The notes under the pieces were generated by a model. The model was not told the DNA's origin. It made no database searches and worked only from the letters and a program-made list of their open reading frames with translations. A DNA stretch of 64,000 nucleotides from Siphlonurus alternatus. Lineage: Eukaryota > Arthropoda > Insecta > Ephemeroptera > Siphlonuridae. The stretch is from the NCBI GenBank assembly GCA_949825025.1, contig OX463781.1, forward strand, positions 34,737,537 to 34,801,536, in the 5' to 3' direction. Below, piece by piece: positions 61,375 through 64,000 of this stretch (position 1 is its first letter; every line of letters starts with the position of its first letter). The translations under genes and the position numbers were made by a program.

Positions 61375-62386
61375 AAAGTTGGTGTTTCGGAGGCTTTTAA
61401 CATGCAGCCTTATATAGTTCAGAAAACAGCTTTTTAATCACTCAAACTTAATCTGAAGTATATGGTACCAATAGAAAATACCTACGTAATCTATGATGAA
61501 TTTCTTTATAATGGATTTTCAAATAAAATAATTAAAAAAAAACTTGAAGTTTCTGTGGGTTAATTTTCATTTTCAAGATTTTTTCCCGGAAAAACGGATC
61601 AGTAAAAAAATTATTTTACTTGAAAATCCATTAGAGAATACATCATTAAAATTACGTAGGTATTTTTTATTGGTTCCATACTTCAGACAGAGTTTGAGTA
61701 AAAAGCTGTTTTTCTGTACCATAAGGCTGTATGTTAAAGGCCTAGCTCCAAAACGCCAAATTTGGGACTTTTTGTGGTGAAGCTATTTGAGATGTAAATT
61801 TTTGGTTTTCATTTCTATAGAGGGCAGGTTAAACTACAGTATTTTTAGAAAATAAAATATTTAAACAAATTGTAATCGCTCACTCTACTTTAGAATATCA
61901 ATTTTTTCTCCAAATAATTAGACGTTTTTTTAGCCTATTAATTGAGGAATTATACATAATATGTTGGTATATTGAGGGTACACTAGACCCTAGTCTACTG
62001 CTTGATTCTTTTCTTTCTTAATGTTTTCAAATAATAATAAATGAAAAAAATTTAAAACATACCATCACGTTCAGATGCACCATGACTATTAGATCAATTA
62101 AGACTAGTAAGAGAATAAATTCTAACCCGTAAAAAAAAAAAAAAAAAAAAAGTAAGTGTACTCCTTGAATGTACGCAACTCTTCATGCACTTTTATTGAG
62201 TTTCTCAAACATAAAATTTTATGGTAAAAAAAAATGCTCAAAAAGGGGGCGTGGCCCAAAAAAATCGCGCCTGCGGCGGGCTATTCTGGGGGACTTCGCC
62301 CCCCAGACCCCCCAGTGGTGTGGGGGCCTCATTTTATTTTCCTTCCTATCTCGCACAGGGCCCCCCAAAGCCTAGCGACGGCCCTG
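60901..62386. mobile_element. hAT-like non-autonomous element with 8-bp TSD, 1486 bp
   Basis: The ends CAGGGCCGTCGCTAGG and its inverse CCTAGCGACGGCCCTG are exact. The octamer atactacg borders both (60893-60900 and 62387-62394). A palindromic element is nested inside at about 61207-61905. A GC-rich subterminal module (62240-62320) is shared with the hAT-like element at 30870-31990. No transposase. Confidence 0.93.
61207..61905. mobile_element. Palindromic element nested in the hAT-like element
   Basis: Left and right arms share GTAGTGAGCGATTACA, 'agtttaacttgcc', 'acatgcagccttat', 'atacctacgtaat' and 'tggattttcaa' blocks as inverted copies. The left arm is interrupted by an A-run of about 49 at 61322-61370. 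A single arm of this family is at 27129-27415. Confidence 0.75.
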
Positions 62387-62394
62387 ATACTACG

Positions 62395-63540
62395 TGGCTG
62401 TTTGTTAGACAACAAAGGACAACCTGTATGAAATTTTATTGCATAGAAGACACATTTTTTTTTAACTAACACCATTAAAATTGTAATGCACAAATATTTA
62501 ACAAGCAAGCTTATAGGTATTAAAGGCATTACATAACTATTACATCACAGCAGCAGGATTTTAAAAGAGGCCGGGTTTAAAAAAAAATGAAAAAATAATA
62601 GTAACCATGTTTTTTTATACATAAAAAAATACAATACAAAATTTTTTATAAGTTGTCCATTATGAAATTCTGAAGAATACATTGACATTGCAAGCGATGC
62701 TATTTTGGTGTTCTTGTTGTACAGGATATATAATAATATGCCATGTCTTCAAATAAATTATCCTTACCATGGCTTAACAAAGACGGCAGATATATTAGGG
62801 TTTTACAATATTAGGTGCGCCAAAATCACGTCATTAAAGTCTCTAAATAAAATGTGTAAATCATCTTGATCTTGCTGTAAAATTTCGATACTTAAATTTT
62901 TATGTAGAAAACATCGCCTTAATTCTTCCAATGTGAAAACCAAGTTTTGTATATAAAAATTTTAAACCATAGAGTTTAATATTGACTCCTGTAGGGGTAA
63001 AATTAAAATAATATATTTTTTGTTTTCCCTAAATATTGCTAGTCACATAATTATCGATCCTTCAAATTTATTAAAAAAAAAAAAAAAAAAAATCCAAGCC
63101 GTGACACTCCCTCTCGAGACGGGATTATCAATTTACATCGATATCAAAAAGTTGTGTAGAGAAGGCACGCAGCTTCGAAATTGAATATTTATATTATTAC
63201 GTTTATATTGCGTGTCACTTTTTAGTGTCACATGTCCCAACAACGTGCAGCCACTGCACGGATGTGACGAATTTCAAGGTAAAAAAGTACGCATGCAGTG
63301 TCGTCTCAAAAGGTTCAATGAATTATTATTGCTCAATACAATTTTTATAATGTATATAAATGCTATATATATAAAATAATTTTATATTATATAATAAATT
63401 AATATTAATAATATATCTATTTATATAATAATTTAATGATATACGTGTATGCAGTATATTTCTGAACTTATGAAGACTGCGTATATGCTTCCTGTGGCAT
63501 ATTTATAGTACTCCCACTCCTTTCTTTTGAGTTTTCTTAG
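62395..63540 (+). other. ADGF downstream stretch, no exon recognised
   Basis: I searched for the last ADGF exon (a short segment that usually contains a W-x-x-x-W-x-x-F-like pattern) and saw none. An A-run lies at 63071-63091. Confidence 0.4.
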
Positions 63541-63960
63541 AGGTCGAGCGTGACGCAGTGCATTGACTGGTTCTCGTTAGATCACCGAAGTCAAGCTACT
63601 TCAAGCGTGGTTGGTACTTGGGTGGGTGACCGTTTTAAGTAAAAATAACGTTGCTCCCTCCCTAGGGTAAATTCGTCTCGCTTTCCACCCAATGCAATGA
63701 TGCATGCACTTGTGTGTGGTTCCTCAGGCTTTGGGCATCATTTTGGTCCATTCATAAAAAGTAGCTAGGTGTCCGTTCTAACTGAGGTTTTGAGGTTTTC
63801 ACGGTTCCCTCAGTCATACCTCAGCGAATGCTGGGACGCGTAACAGGCCGTACCGTGGCCACCATCCGTTCCCTCCCTCATCCCTACCTACTACCCTACT
63901 ATAACCCCGCCTCGAGCTCCAAGCTCATGGTACCTCGTAAAAAAAAAAAAAAAAAAAAAA
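63541..63960 (+). mobile_element. 5S rRNA-derived SINE, copy 2
   Basis: The 5S-like head at about 63570-63633 is better preserved than in copy 1: TTCTCGTTAGATCACCGAAG, then GGTTGGTACTTGGGTGGGTGAC, matching the 5S box C. The body has the CTAACTGAGGTTT..CCCTCAGTC..GCGAATGCTGGGACG module (63773-63840) and ends in a poly(A) tail at 63939-63960. Confidence 0.88.
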
Positions 63961-64000
63961 TGGCAGACTTTAATAAACAGAATGCATGCCTGGCCTGCAG

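Noticed and set aside
62169..62529. Proline/glycine-rich ORFs in 62169-62529
   Set aside because: They come from the GC-rich end of the hAT-like element, not from a gene.
63570..63633. Functional 5S rRNA gene
   Set aside because: Only part of 5S is recognisable, with substitutions and no matching ends, and it is fused to a SINE body with a poly(A) tail. The same applies to the copy at 35953.

Overview
The window is AT-rich, intron-containing animal DNA, crowded with (TA)n microsatellites and small DNA transposons. An arthropod source is clear: it carries a myosuppressin neuropeptide gene whose peptide opens with the QD residues usual in crustaceans. An in-frame UGA in a selenophosphate synthetase also fits a selenoprotein-using crustacean better than most insects. 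I cannot name the species.

Four protein-coding genes could be rebuilt exon by exon with matching splice phases. (1) TRMT13, a tRNA 2'-O-methyltransferase, lies on the minus strand (4170 down to 293, eight exons, 439 residues). (2) A selenophosphate synthetase is on the plus strand (12621-16533, seven exons, 413 residues, UGA at codon 56). (3) A myosuppressin precursor is on the plus strand (37123-45374, two coding exons, 122 residues) and would release QDMEHVFFRF-amide. (4) A secreted adenosine deaminase of the ADGF/ADA2 type is on the plus strand (48165-60839 and beyond, six exons seen, 487 codons plus 2 nt; its last exon appears to lie past the right edge). The genes look functionally independent (tRNA modification, selenium metabolism, neuropeptide signalling, extracellular adenosine breakdown), and nothing suggests operon-like coupling.

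Most of the rest is mobile DNA. At 4.4-12.3 kb there are two large inverted-repeat elements: 5165-8025, with 131-bp tandem repeats in its arms, and 8749-12328, with 1-kb nearly identical arms ending about 290 bp before the synthetase start codon. At 19.3-23.0 kb a third inverted-repeat element has arms made of 33-bp repeats and holds two nested palindromic elements. Between 23 and 37 kb and inside the long introns lie palindromic elements flanked by TTAA, TA, TAA/TTA or 8-bp target duplications. These point to piggyBac-like, Tc1/mariner-like, PIF/Harbinger-like and hAT-like families. SINEs come in two kinds, one with a tRNA head and one with a 5S rRNA head, and both share a central hairpin module. 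A 5'-truncated LINE in TRMT13 has clear 14-bp target duplications and carries a perfect 44-bp palindrome that looks like a template-switch mutation.

The points most worth a second look are the unusual myosuppressin sequence, the UGA synthetase without a recognised SECIS element, the two SINE kinds with a shared core, the LINE palindrome, and the three large inverted-repeat elements whose arms or subterminal regions are built from short repeats.
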